Assembly (NCBI GenBank): GCA_963682175.1
Contig: OY821771.1
Location: 42,118,201-42,182,200 of the forward strand
Direction: 5' to 3'
Source: Triglochin maritima
Taxonomy: Eukaryota > Streptophyta > Magnoliopsida > Alismatales > Juncaginaceae
Length of the DNA stretch: 64,000 bases
Part shown: positions 11,982 to 24,962 of the stretch, piece by piece
How positions within the stretch are numbered: the first letter of the stretch is position 1
Layout of the letters: every line of letters starts with the position of its first letter
Made by a program: the position numbers and the translations under genes
The notes under the pieces: generated by a model
What the model was told of the DNA's origin: nothing
The model's input: the letters and a program-made list of their open reading frames with translations, nothing else
Databases searched by the model: none

Positions 11982-14078
11982 TGTTAGAACCCAAACCTAG
12001 ATTAGAGGGTTAATGGAGATTAATGAGGTGTTTAGCATGGGGAAGAGGCGTGCTTTCGCTTGGGGAAGAGGAGGGGCGTGTACTGTAGACGTGAGAGGAG
12101 GATGATGGGTTGGTGTGTAGTGCACTGTAGCGAGGAGAGGGTTGGGTTAAAGTGTGGGTTTTGATCTCTTTCTCTCCCTTCCTTACGTTTTTCTCTCCCT
12201 CACTCTCTCCATTTCCTTGTGCGGCGACCAGAGGAGGCAGAGGCGGATCCAGATCCAGCGGAGGTCGTGCAAGGAGGCGAGCACGCGAGGTGACCTCCGG
12301 AGGCGACGTGCGCGAGCGAGGCTCCGACGAGTTCGTTGTTTCTTTGAGGTATGTCGACTTATTAGTGTGGTTTGGTTGCTCACCCAAGTGTGGGGGAGGT
12401 GTTGGTCGGCCGGGAGAGGTCGGAGACCTCTCCGGCGGCGAGATTCTTCGTGGAAACCTCGACTGGCGCGAGGTTGAAGACGACCAACGGTCGACCGGGC
12501 TCTTCGGGCGGTCGACCGAATGCATGTGATTTTGTATGTTTGTTGTGTTTCGGTCGATCGGTTCTTTGTATTCGGTCGACCGGAACTTAAGTTTATTGGA
12601 TTATTTTGCTTGATGTTCGGACGTTGATTTTCGTTCGGTCGACCGTTTTATGACGTAGAAATAATAGGTTGACCCTTTTAGTTTTCAGTAGACCGAGACC
12701 CCTGAGTCGGTCGACCGATAGTGTTGATTTTGACGTTGACCAGACTCCGGATTTTGACCTCGTTCGGTCGACCGGTTTTAGACCTTTGTTCGACCGTTGG
12801 GGATTGTGTTTTGAGCGCAGCGGTAGACCGTGTTAGGCGTACGGTCGACTGATTCATTTCTGGAAGCGGTCGACGGAATCACCTTTGTCGGTCGATCGTT
12901 TGGGCCCATGACAGAATTCCTGGTTCCTTTTTGAATGCCAACTTTGTCCACGGAAACCCGTGTCCTCGCCTTGTGCTTGAGCCAGGAGGTGACGGTGGGC
13001 GCGTTCCGCGTGCCTGCGCAGGGACCGCCGTGTGGAAAAGTGTGGGTGTTCGGGACGCGTCACCTCCATGTATGGACCGTGACTAAGATGATGGATTGAT
13101 TGGACTCATTGTAGTATAGCAGGCCTGAGGGATCGCGGATCCCAATGTTTGATGTTTGTGCGGGCACGCAACTGCCGTTTGGTGAGGTGACTACCGGCCT
13201 ATGGGCTACGGAGGTCGCTGCCCTGCTTTTATAGCGGCGCGGTTGGTGTTTGCGGCTCGTGGAGCCTGATGACCTGACAGACTTTGGTATGGACTTGTCC
13301 GATGCTGTGCCGGACGTTTGTGATGGACCACCGATGTTGTGCCGATGATGCCGCCGAGGTTGTGCCGGTGATGATGATTGTTGGGCCGAGGCTGTTCCGG
13401 CTATGTTGTTCCTCGACTGGGCACCTATCGAGATGTTGTTGTTATACCTTCCGGGCGACGGCCCCGTTGGTCCCCAGTGGCTCCGACCACAGAGATTTGC
13501 AGATCTGTATTCTATCGGCCTGCATCGTGACATAGGCTTCCTGCCGAACCCTTGAGTAGTGTAGCCGTGTGTGGGGGTGCGATGTCGCGTGTTGTAAGAC
13601 TGCATGTGCCTGCAGTAGGTCTCCTCGGAAGACCCGATGTTGACTGTCGGACTGATGTCCTGTTTTACCCTTCGGAGGAACTATTTTTCCTTTCTGTTGA
13701 TGTCATGACATGCTACTAGTATGATAGGTTCATTTGTGTAATGCACGCATATAGGTGAGTTGGCATACGTGGTTTCCTTCTGGAAACTCAGGTATTGTTG
13801 TTATATATTTTTCAGGACCACGGTAGGTCCAGTTGGGTGGTGATCGGCGGGCGCACGCATTTTGGAGTCGGATCCTCTATTCTGACCACTGAGGTCGACA
13901 TGATTACGTTATCTTCTTTTGTTGTTCTGTTGTAATCATGTATCGTTTTTGACAAACTCTGATGTAAACTAGTGCACCACTTTTATGATTTTATGAGAAG
14001 TAACAGTCCCGTGTTTGATTATTGGTTTCTGATTCTTGATAAATAATTTTTAAATTTCCGCTGTTTCAGGATGTTACA
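11982..14078 (+). repeat. 5' LTR of the Ty3/gypsy element
   Basis: 2097 bp, TGTTAGAACC...GGATGTTACA. It contains an array of CGGTCGACCG-type palindromes (about 12485-12900) and a CT-rich part upstream. Open frames inside it on both strands look like by-products of GC-rich LTR sequence. Confidence 0.9.
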
Positions 14079-14081
14079 ATT

Positions 14082-14093
14082 TGGTATCAGAGC
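14082..14093 (+). promoter_or_regulatory. Primer-binding site, tRNA-iMet
   Basis: TGGTATCAGAGC, complementary to the 3' end of plant initiator tRNA-Met, three bases after the 5' LTR. It would prime minus-strand reverse transcription. Confidence 0.9.
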
Positions 14094-16969
14094 GGTCGAT
14101 GCCTATGCGGTTCCCAATGAAATCACCCTTGTAGTAATAGGACTCATGCATTTTATATTTTGGCATGCATTCATGGTTGAAGTTTGTGATTGTTTCTTCT
14201 ACCAGATGACACCTAGGCACGAGAGGAGTTCTCCACGCGATCGCGGTTCTAGTGACGCCACTGAGGGCGCTAACTAGGACAGGTTGGGCGAGTTTCTTGA
14301 GCGTCAGGCAGCTCAAAATGCGCAGGGTGGGGTGGGAGCTAAGCACGATCGTTTCATGCGTCAACACCCACCGAGTTTCGATGGCAGGAGGGCCCCGGAG
14401 GTTGCGGAGGACTGGATCTTCAGGATGGAGAAGATCTTCCGCACGATTGGAGTAACACCAGAGAGGATGGTGGAGCTGGCCACCTATGTGTTCAATGGCG
14501 AGGCCGCCAACTGGTGGAGGTCCACATCCACGGTGTTGTTTGACGACCGTGTGGATGTCAGCTGGGAGGAGTTCTTAGAGGTGTTCCATGAGCAGTACTT
14601 TCCCCAGCACGTCAGAGATCAGAAGCGGGAGGAGTTCATGTCGCTGGAGCAGAAGGAGATGACTCTGGCGAGCTACATCAGCAGGTTCAACGCCTTGGAG
14701 CGTTACTGCCCAGAGATTTGTATGACCCCTGAGCAGCGGGCGAGGAAGTTCGTGAAGGGACTGAGGAAGGCGCTCCAATCTCGGGTGATCAACAGCTTGC
14801 CGCGGACCCTTACAGATGCGGTGAAGCATGCTACTATCATCGAGCAGGACCAGAGGGAGTGTCTTCAGGAGGCAAGGAAGGCACCAGTGAGCACTGGTAG
14901 CCGTGTAGCCGGTCCTGGAGCGGGAAACCCGGGCAAGATGCCCAGGTTTGATGGAGGAGGAGCACGTCAGTCAGAAGCGTGCACTTACTGTGGGTGGTTT
15001 CATCCAGGGCAGGAGTGTCCCCGTCGGACTGGAGCGTGTATGGGTTGCGGTCAGATGGGACATTTCATCTATGATTGTCCTCAGAGGCAAGGAGAGCCGA
15101 GCAGGAGGCCAGGACCACCAGCAGTAGGCAGAGGCGGAGGCAGCCGATCCGTGGTGTCACCGGGTCAGGGCAGGAAGACTGGGCGAGTCTTCACTATTCA
15201 GGCTGAGGAGGCGAGGGACTCCAACACCGTCGTGGAAGGTACACTTTCTGTTTCTGGCTTAGTAGCGTGTGTTTTGTTTGATTGCGGCGCCACTCACTCC
15301 TTCATTTCGGAGAAGTTTGCTGGCGAGTTGGGTCGGACCCCTGTGCTGCTGACTGATGTTTTGGAGGTCAGCACGCCCATGGGTGAGGTGGGCACTGTGG
15401 GGAGTTTTTTCCCCGGCACCACAATTGCTTCGGGAGACCATGATTTTCCGGTTGATCTGGTCTTGTTACCGATGGAGGACTTCGACGTCATACTGGGGAT
15501 GGATTGGCTGTCACAGTACGACGTGCGAGTCTTTTGCTGTGAGAAGAAGATCCTGATTCCGATGGAGGGCTTGCCAGATGTTTTGATCAAAGGTGTGAGG
15601 AGCAGAGGGGGTCGTCTGATGGTGTTTGCGGTTAAGGCACAGAGACTGATACAACAGGGATGCAGAGCGTTCGGGACCACGCTGGTAGTTCCTGATCCTG
15701 AGACGAGGAGGCTGGAGGATATAGAGGTTGTGTAGGAGTTCCCAGATGTATTTCCAGCGGAGATTCCAGCATTACCGCCGCACCGAGAGATCGAGTTCGG
15801 CATCGAGTTGGTGGCGGGTACGACACCTCAGTCGAAGGCTCTGTATCGTATGACACATGCTGAGTTGACAGAGCTAAAGAAGCAGTTACAGGAGTTGATG
15901 GAGTCCAGGTTCATTCGACCGAGTGTTTCTCCATGGGGAGCGCCTGTGCTCTTCGTGAAGAAGAAGGATGGGTCGTTGCGGATGTGCATCGACTACAGGA
16001 TGCTGAATAAGGTTACCGTTCGGAACCGATACCCTTTGCCCAGGATTGATGACTTGTTTGATCAGTTGCAGACGGCGAGAGTGTTCTCGAAGATCGATCT
16101 GCGTTCGGGTTATCACCAGTTACGGATAAGGGAGGCAGATGTTCAGAAGACATCCTTCAGGATGCGGTACGGGCACTACGAGTTCTTGGTGATGCCATTT
16201 GGACTGACGAATGTGCCTGCAACATTCATGGATCTGATGAATAAAACCTTTCAGCCGTACCTCGACAGATTTGTCGTGGTGTTCGTGGATGACATCTTGG
16301 TATACTCGCCTGATAGGGAGCAGCATCGAGAGCACCTGAGGATTGTGCTTGGCATCCTGAGAGATCAGCATGTTTATGCCAAGTACACGAAGTGTGAGTT
16401 TTGGTTGGATCAGGTGGCTTTTCTGGGGCATATTGTGTCGGCGGATGGGATTTCGGTGGATCCGGAGAAGGTCGAGGCTGTGACTCAGTAGAGAAACCCG
16501 ACGAGCGTGACGGAGATCATGAATTTTGTGGGACTGGCAGGGTATTACAGACGGTTCATCCAGGATTTTTCCAAACTTGCATCGCCGCTGACAGTGTTGA
16601 CGTAGAAGGACGTCAAGTTTGTTTGGTCCCAGAAGTGTGAGGACAGCTTTCAGGAGCTGAAGAGGCGATTGACGACCGCACCGATTCTGACTCTACCGAG
16701 TGGCAGTGGAGGCTACGTGATTTACAACGATGCATCGTGGATAGGCTTGGGTTGTGTTCTGATGCAGCACGGGAAGGTGGTCGCGTACGCTTCGAGGCAG
16801 CTGAAGGTGCACGAGAAGAACTACCCTACTCATGATCTGGAGTTAGCAGCGGTAGTTCACGCGTTGAAGACCTGGCGGCACTATCTGTATGGCGAGCAGT
16901 TCGAGGTCTTCACAGATCATTAGAGCCTAAAGTATTTGTTCTCGCAGAAGGAGCTGAATATGAGGCAGC

Positions 16970-18153
16970 TGATGAGAATTAAATTTATACCGCAAGTGCA
17001 CGGCGTCAATGAAGACGTGGCAAGTACGGGACGAACACAAGGAGGGAGGGATATTGTTATTTTTGTGATTTTCGAATTAAGGAAGGAAAGAGAGAAATAA
17101 ATTTGGTTTGAGATTTTTGGTTTTTTTAATTAATTTCTAAAGCAAGAACAACAAAAACTAAAAAGAAAATAAAGCAAACATGGATGAGATTCCAGCGGGT
17201 GGAGGATTAGATGTCGGGTTTTGTTTAGAGAATTCTAAAACTTATAATAAATTACATTAGTTATAAAGCATTACATGATAAATGATTTAACATAAACTCA
17301 AGTAATCAAAATATACTAACACAAAATTAAAATAATAACATTATTCTTCTTCTCATCACCCTAAATCTGTTACCCCCACCCTTTGGAGAGAGTTAGAAAC
17401 TCATGGATGGAGGGAAAGAAAAGTGGTCCTAGAAAAACTACAAAATAAAACTAAAAACACAAAATAAAAGAATAGAATAGAATTTTATTGCTAAAAAGAA
17501 GAGGATGAGAGGAGTCCCTTCCAATACATGATTCAACCTTATTTATAGCCTCAACCGGGGATCCTAATACATAAAAGGAACGTACAAGCGTCAATACAGC
17601 ATTGGTAAAAATTTGAGCGCACGGATCGACTTTTGTGCGGCGGAATCGCGGCATTTTGTACATGATGGGCGGCGGAATCACCATCTTTTTGGCTCGGAAT
17701 CGATCCGGATTTTTCCTGTGTGTTTATGGTATGTTTTAGCTGTCATTTGCGCGTCCGAAATAATTATTGCATATCTTTGGAGATCCGAGTTAATTCCTTC
17801 ATATATTTGGAGATCCAAATTGATTTTTCTTTAGAACTTCTCCAAAATAATCTTTTGGTACTCGTAATTTGCAGTCGGGTCCTTGGCTTTTGCAATTAAG
17901 TCCCTGACCTTTTTGTAATTAGGTCTTTGAATGCTTTTATGCTTGGATGGACTTCAATTTGGATCCCGATAATCTTGAACCGGTCTTTATGATAGAAATA
18001 AGTCTTTTGCACGTGTTTATGCTCGGGATATGGGTAATTTGCATTCAGGTCCCTGTATTATGTAAATAAGACTAAACACATACCTTAGTAGCATTTATTG
18101 ATATAAAATTAATCTAAATGAAAGGCATATGATGCAATGTATGCAATGCATCA
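16970..18153. mobile_element. Solo LTR inserted in gypsy pol (between RNase H and its C-terminus)
   Basis: An 1184-bp block TGATGAGAATT...GCAATGCATCA interrupts the reading frame. The flanking pentamers are GCAGC (16965-16969) and GCAAC (18154-18158), one mismatch. Removing the block plus one pentamer restores the conserved NMRQRRW motif, which confirms both borders. It holds an ATTTATACCGCAAGTGCACG motif seen in some plant LTRs. No coding capacity. Orientation and family not determined. Confidence 0.8.
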
Positions 18154-18864
18154 GCAACGCAGATGGCTTGAGTTCATTAAGGACTACGACTTCACCATTT
18201 CCTATCATCCGGGGAAGGCGAATTCGGCTGCAGATGCGCTGAGCAGGAAGGTGGAGGTTTCAGTTGCGAGTCTTTGCATCCAGGAGTGGAGGCTACTCGA
18301 GGCATTGTCAGAGTGGAGACCGTTCACAGATGGTTCTGAGGGAGCAGTGATTGCAGGGCTTCGGGTGGAGCCGCAGACTGTCTCACGGGTGGTGCAGGCT
18401 CAGCATGGGGATGATGAGTTATCTGGTCTGCTACAGTTGGCTTCCAGAGCTGGGTCAGACTTCAGTGTAGGGGTCGATGGTGGTTTGAGGTTCAGGAGTC
18501 GTATCTGGGTGCCGAAGTTCGATGGGCTGAGAGATGACATCATGGAGGAGGCACACAGAGCTAGATACACCATTCACCCGGGGAGCACGAAGATGTATAA
18601 GGACCTGCAACGGAACTTCTGGTGGAAGGGCATGAAGAGGGTTATCGCAGAGTTTGTGGAGCGATACTTAGTCTGTCAGCAGGTGAAGATTGAGCATCAG
18701 CGGCCAGCAAGACCGATGCAATGTATTGAGCTTCCTGAGTGGAAGTGGGAGCACGTGACGATGGATTTTGTCACAGGATTGCCGAAGACGAGGAGATTCC
18801 ACGACGCGATTTGGGTGATAGTCGATCGACTGACCAAGTCGGCGCACTTCTTAGCGATCAGGAC

Positions 18865-19354
18865 TAGGGGTGCAACTCGGATAATTTAACTCGGATACCT
18901 GCTATATCCGAATTCGAATCCGAATACCATATTCCATTACCAAATTCGAATTCGAATCCGAATTCAGTAGAACTATCCGAATCCGAATCCGAAACTTCAA
19001 AATTTTCGAATACTAATTGGTATTCGGATATTATCCGAAATTGAATAGATATATATATATATTATAATTAATTTTCGAATCAAATTTTTCGAATACTAAA
19101 TTTTCGTATTAAAATTTTCGAATACTAAATTTTCGAATACTAATTTGTGTATTTGACTATGTATTCGAATAATTCGGATAATTCGAATTTTAAATAGCTT
19201 GTATCCGAATTCGTATCCGAATTCTAATTGGTAATTTTTTTTAAACCATATTCGTATCCAAAATTAAATTGGTAACATTGAACTTACCAAATACCAACTA
19301 AATAGAAATTTTCGAATTGGATACTCGGATACTTGGTAACCATTTGCACCCCTA
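18865..19354. mobile_element. hAT-type MITE in the integrase domain
   Basis: 490 bp with terminal inverted repeats TAGGGGTGCAA / TTGCACCCCTA and a perfect 8-bp duplication ATCAGGAC (18857-18864 and 19355-19362), the hAT signature. The interior consists of many ATCCGAATTCG-like hexamers and their inverses. A relative with the same interior lies at 56559-57082. No coding capacity. Confidence 0.92.
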
Positions 19355-20332
19355 ATCAGGACCACGTTGCCTTTGGAGGGTCTGGCTAAGTTGTACGTGG
19401 AGGAGATAGTCAGGTTGCATGGAGTGCCAGTGAGCATCATCTCCAATCGAGATCCTCGATTCACTTCCAGATTTTGGGGGAGTCTGCAGCAGACTTTGGG
19501 GACACGACTGAGATTCAGTACAATGTTTCACCCACAGACAGATGATCAGTCAGAGAGGACAATCCAGACCCTGGAGGATATGTTGAGGGCATGCACACTG
19601 GATTGGGCAGGGCACTGGGATGAGCACTTGCCGCTGATAGAGTTCGCCTACAACAACAGCTACCACTCGAGTATTGGGATGACACCGTACGAGGCGTTGT
19701 ACGGGAGGCCTTGCAGATCACCGATATGCTGGAGTGATGTGGGCGAGAGGCAGTTAGTGGGGCCAGAGATCGTGCAGATGTACGCAGAGAAGGTTGAGGT
19801 GATCAGGAGGAGACTGGCCACAACACAGAGCAGGCAGAAGAGTTATGCTGATCGACGCAGACGTGTGTTGAGTTTCGAGGTGGGCGACCATGTGTTTCTG
19901 AAGATTTCCCCAGCCCGAGGTGTGATGAGGTTTGGGAAGAAGGGGAAGCTCAGTCCGAGGTATGTTGGGTCGTTTGAGATCCTCGACCGAGTTGGAGAGG
20001 TTGCCTACCGGATTGCCTTGCCGCCGTAGTTTTCGGGTCTGCATAATGTCTTCCATGTGTCTATGTTGAGGAAGTACGTTGCAGATCCAGCTCACGTGAT
20101 TGAGATAGCAGTGCCAGAAATTCATCAGGACTTGTCGCTCGAGGAGAGACCAGTCGAGATAGTCGATCGCATGGATCGTCAGCTCAGGAGGAGGACCATT
20201 CTGATGGTGAAGGTCAGATGGCAGCATCACAGTGAGCGCGAGGCCACTTGGAAGATCGAGGAGGAAGTCAGAAGGCAGTATCCAGAGCTTTTCGGTGAGT
20301 AGTTTACTTTGATTTCGGGACGAAATCCTTTT

Positions 20333-20345
20333 AAGTTGGGTGGAT
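20333..20345 (+). promoter_or_regulatory. Polypurine-tract region before the 3' LTR
   Basis: AAGTTGGGTGGAT directly precedes the 3' LTR and follows GGGACGAAATCCTTTT, a block common just upstream of 3' LTRs in Tekay/Del-type elements. It would prime plus-strand synthesis. Confidence 0.6.
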
Positions 20346-22427
20346 TGTTAGAACCCAAACCTAGATTAGAGGGTTAATGGAGATTAAGGAGGTGTTTAGC
20401 ATGGGGAAGAGGCGTGCTACAGTGGTCGCTTGGGGAAGAGGAGGGGCGTGTACTGTAGACGTGAGAGGAGGATGATGGGTTGGTGTGTAGTGCACTGTAG
20501 CGAGGAGAGGGTTGGGTTAAAGTGTGGGTTTTGATCTCTTTCTCTCCCTTCCTTACTTTTTTCTCTCCCTCACTCTCTCCCTTTCCTTGTGCGACGACCA
20601 GAGGAGGCGGAGGCGGATCCAGATCCAGCGGAGGTCGTGCAAGGAGGCGAGCACGCGAGGTGACCTCCGGAGGCGACGTGCGCGAGCGAGGCTCCGACGA
20701 GTTCGTTGTTTCTTTGAGGTATGTCGACTTATTAGTGTGGTTTGGTTGCTCACCCAAGTGTGGGGGAGGTGTTGGTCGGCCGGGAGAGGTCGGAGACCTC
20801 TCCGGCGGCGAGATTCTTCGTGGAAACCTCGACTGGCGCGAGGTTGAAGACGACCAACGGTCGACCGAATGCATGTGATTTTGTATGTCTGTTGTGTTTC
20901 AGTCGACCGGTTCTTTGTGTTCGGTCGACCGGAACTTAAGTTTATTGGATTATTTTGCTTGATGTTCGGACGTTGGTTTTCGTTCGGTCAACCGTTTTAT
21001 GACGTAGAAATAATAGGTTGACCCTTTTAGTTTTCAGTAGACCGAGACCCCTGAGTCGGTCGACCGATAGTGTTGATTTTGACGTTGACCAGACTCCGGA
21101 TTTTGACCTCGTTCGGTCGACCGGTTTTAGACCTTTGTTCGACCGTTGGGGATTGTGTTTTGAGCGCAGCGGTAGACCGTGTTAGGCGTACGGTCGACTG
21201 ATTCATTTCTGGAAGCGGTCGACGGAATCACCTTTGTCGGTCGACCGTTTGGGCCCAGGACAGAATTCCTGGTTACTTTTTGAATGCCAACTTTGTCCAC
21301 GGAAACCCGTGTCCTCGCCTTGTGCGTGAGCCGGGAGGTGACGGTGGGCGCGTTCCGCGTGCCTGCGCAGGGACCGCCGTGTGGAAAAGTGTGGGTGTTC
21401 GGGACGCGTCACCTCCATGTATGGACCGTGACTAAGATGATGGATTGATTGGACTCATTGTAGTATAGCAGGCCTAAGGGATCGCGGATCCCAATGTTTG
21501 ATGTTTGTGCGGGCACGCAACTGCCGTTGGGTGAGGTGACTACCGGCCTATGGGCTACGGAGGTCGCTGCCCTACTTTTATAGCGGCGCGATTGGTGTTT
21601 GCGGCTCGTGGAGCCTGATGACCTGACAGACTTTGGTATGGACTTGTCCGATGTTGTGCCGGACGTTTGTGATGGACCACTGATGTTGTGCCGATGACGC
21701 CGCCGAGGTTGTGCCGGTGATGATGATTGTTGGGCCGAGGCTGTTCCGGCTATGTTGTTCCTCGACTGGGCACCTATCGAGATGTTGTTGTTATACCTTC
21801 CGGGCGATGGCCCCGTTGGTCCCCAGTGGCTCCGACCACAGAGATTTGCAGATCTGTATTCTATCAGCCTGCATCGTGACATAGGCTCCCTGCCGAACCC
21901 TTGAGTAGTGTAGCCGTGTGTGGGGATGCGATGTCGCGTGCTGTAAGACTGCATGTGCCTGCAGTAGGTCTCCTCGGAAGACCCGATGTTGACTGTCGGA
22001 CTGATGTCCTGTTTTACCCTTCGGGGGAACTATTTTTCTTTTCTGTTGATGTCATGACATGCTACTAGTATGATAGGTTCATTTGTGTAATGCACGCATA
22101 TAGGTGAGTTGGCATACGTGGTTTCCTTCTGGAAACTCAGGTATTGTTGTTATATATTTTTCAGGACCACGGTAGGTCCAGTTGGGTGGTGATCAGCGGG
22201 CGTACGCATTTTGGAGTCGGATCCTCTATTCTGACCACTGAGGTCGACATGATTACGTTATCTTCTTTTGTTGTTCTGTTGTAATCATGTATCGTTTTTG
22301 ACAAACTCTGATGTAAACTAGTGCACAACTTTTATGATTTTATGAGAAGTAACAGTCCCGTGTTTGATTATTGGTTTCTGATTCTTGATAAATAATTTTT
22401 AAATTTCCACTGTTTCGGGATGTTACA
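20346..22427 (+). repeat. 3' LTR of the Ty3/gypsy element
   Basis: 2082 bp, starting TGTTAGAACC and ending GATGTTACA. It lacks the extra GGGCTCTTCGGGCGGTCGACC copy found near 12500 in the 5' LTR, so that palindrome copy number differs between the two LTRs. Confidence 0.9.
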
Positions 22428-24962
22428 CGTACTCTTCTCTCTCCCTCTCCTCCGGCGACGCCGACCCTGCCGTCCTCGTGTCCTCCGTCGGAACTCCTTT
22501 GCTGACGCAGTGGAACCGCTTCGATCACCGCCACGCCTTCGTGCTTAACGCCGCCGCCTGCGTCGTATTGCTCCCAATCTCTGTTCTCGTTTCGGCGTCG
22601 GATTTGGGGGTTTCTTTTGTTTACAATGTTGGAATTGAACTACATTTTCTGTTTTCACGGAATTTGGTAGTTTGCTTGAAATGATTCGGAATTTTAGAAG
22701 AATGTAGGAAATGGTCGATTGCAGTTAAAACGCTGGTGGTGGGCGCTAAAGTTGGTTTTAAGTAGTGCCTTTAAATCAAATTCCTTTGCCCATCAGTCTA
22801 GAGTGGAAAGATGGAAGGCTCTATATGTAACTATAAGGTTGTAAGTTGGAAATTTTATGCAAATTATTAGTACTAAAACAAGTGTCACCGAAGAAAATAT
22901 CAGGTGTAGTTGCACTCACGTCTCAAGCGGAATTTTTATCTGAGTGTTTGAGTCGTGGGATTGTGTTTTTTGATGTTTCTCCACAGTTTTGGTTTTAGTT
23001 AATGGGGTCGTGTAGTTCAAAAGTGGATTTTTCCACCATTGGACAACTGCTTGTATTTCATGGGATCAAGGATCCTTAGTGTTAGAGTTTTCCTTATTCG
23101 AACCTTGTAGGTCACTTCCTAATTCCTAACTATCTATGTAATTGTGGGGTTTTGTCATGTGAATTAACTTTAGCTTTTCAGTTTGTATCAGTTTACCTGT
23201 GTATCTTTGATGTAAATTATGTTTCTGGATGCCAGAAGTTTCATACTGTCAGGATGTTATGAGGTTGTGTTTTGTAATTGCAGGTCGCACTTTCCATATC
23301 ATGGTTTTGTTTCTCTGCTATTCCCACGCTGCTGGTATACATTAGACTCCGAATTGCTTTAGTTAGCTAATGGTAATTTACGTTGCTCCAGTGACAGTGT
23401 TGTTCTCTTGAAAATTTTCATTGGTGGAAAGGCTTTCAAAAGGGCTGCAGAATCTCTCGAGAAGTTGCTGGATGTGACTAGAGAGGAGCTTCCTGACACA
23501 ATGGCTGCCATCAGATTGTCTGGAATGGAGATCAGCGACTTAACTATGGAGCTGAGCGATATAGGGTAAGTTAGACTTCTCAGTTGTAAGATTAGTTTAA
23601 CATGTTGTAGTATAAATTCTTATTTGTGAATTACAAGCATGCCTTTACATTCAGGTGCACAGTAGTTTGAATGTCACTCCTTGTGTTGCTTCTACGGGCC
23701 AGTTCTTTGTTGTATATAGAACCAAAGTAGTTTTGCTCTTCCACTTTTGCTTTTTCATCTTTTTCTCTGTTTAACCTCATTTTTTTCCAAGTGTTAGGAT
23801 TTATGAGCCAAGTAGAATAGTTTTTCAGCATCTATGAGAATTTGCTGCTGTTTGCTATCATTCTGTATATATTGTTACTGAAATGTTATTCTGATTACTA
23901 AATATTACAGAAAATGTTCTTAATTCAATATGAATACCTTTAAGAGAAGGGAATATATCAAATGCTTGTTGTTGGGTATGAAGCTTTGATTGATACGGCC
24001 ACTGATCTTTTAGCTTCCAGAACGTATATTTGTAACTTGGAAAACTTTATAAAAGTTCATTTGGATTTCCTGAATGAAGTATTGACTCATTCATTTTATC
24101 ATGATGGTGAAATATCTTTACTGATAACTTCCTGCAACAGTTGCTAAAATGAGTCAGTTATTTACTCGTTTTTGGGTACTCAAACTATGTGATGTGGTAG
24201 CATGATAAAGTTTAAGACGCCTTAGGTTCAAATAAATGAACTAGTGGTCTTTTAGTAAAGTTGGATAATCCAAAGCATGGTAAGGCCATTTCACCAACTT
24301 TACATTGTAAGAGATCTCTTTTATCTGGCCAGTGCAGTAACCATTGTCACGGGTCATAAAATATAAAATTCTATAAAGTCAAGGTTTGGTTTCTGTTTGA
24401 ACCTTGCATATTGGTGACCTGCACTTAATGCCTCAAGATGTTAGAATAGGAACTGGCATTACTTGGTTAGTTCAGCAAATAATAAATTTCAATAATTTTT
24501 TTGAAGGTACTTGCAAACTAAGTTGAAATTTATTTTCCCTTGATTCTAATTGTTAAAACACACCAGTATCACATTTTGTATAGTTGGAGTAACGTGTGGA
24601 TTGCATAATCCATGTAGATGTGATGGGATGATACCCAGTATTCAACAAATAAAGTTTTTAGGATGCTTTAATATGACAAACGTTGCATCTATTTTTAGAA
24701 GTGGTCTTAAAGTTCTTATGTATTGTTAGAAGAACTCAAGTCACAATGAGAGAAAAGAAATTGATTCTTATTTATTTGTGAATGAATGTGATGGAGGCTA
24801 TTTATAGCCTACTAGAACAATGAATACATTTGTACCTAGACAACTATAGGAGATCTAGATGATTCCAATACCAAGAATGTAGACTAATTTTAGATACAAT
24901 GAATATTACAAATGAATTGAGTTTACAATGCATGTGGACCTATATGTAGGGCTTTGATGGGC

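Larger units (their letters stand above)
14206..20302 (+). pseudogene. Degenerate Ty3/gypsy gag-pol
   Basis: One polyprotein frame broken by stops and two insertions. Gag lies at about 14206-15130, with an early stop at 14275 and a CCHC knuckle (CMGCGQMGHFIYDC) near 15037. Protease follows near 15280 with DCGATHSF in place of the usual D-S/T-G. RT has FVDD near 16282; RNase H follows. Further stops fall at about 15733, 16489, 16603, 16921 and 20027. Integrase begins after the insertion at 16970-18153. Its zinc motif has Tyr for the first Cys (YLVC) and its second catalytic Asp position reads SNRD rather than SDRD. The C-terminus (about 20150-20290, VKVRWQHHSEREATW) is chromodomain-like. It cannot encode active enzymes. 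Confidence 0.9.
11982..22427 (+). mobile_element. Ty3/gypsy chromovirus (Tekay-like), full length but decayed
   Basis: A 10,446-bp element: 5' LTR 11982-14078, primer-binding site 14082-14093, gag-pol 14206-20302, purine-rich tract before 20345, 3' LTR 20346-22427. Domain order gag, protease, RT, RNase H, integrase, chromodomain-like tail is typical of Ty3/gypsy chromoviruses. The two LTRs are nearly identical apart from a few substitutions and indels (12-13 bp near 12052, about 20 bp near 12500). Flanking pentamers differ (CCCCC and CGTAC), so no target-site duplication is visible. Two later insertions, each with its own duplication, sit in pol. Confidence 0.92.

Noticed and set aside
12010..12530. 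Long open frames on both strands in the LTR, repeated near 20374-20878
   Set aside because: They lie wholly in GC-rich LTR sequence, occur as mirror frames and show no protein family features.
13060..13605. 181-codon minus-strand frame in the 5' LTR (copy at 21409-21954)
   Set aside because: It is antisense within the LTR and low in complexity, arising from repeated TGTGCCGATGATG-type words.
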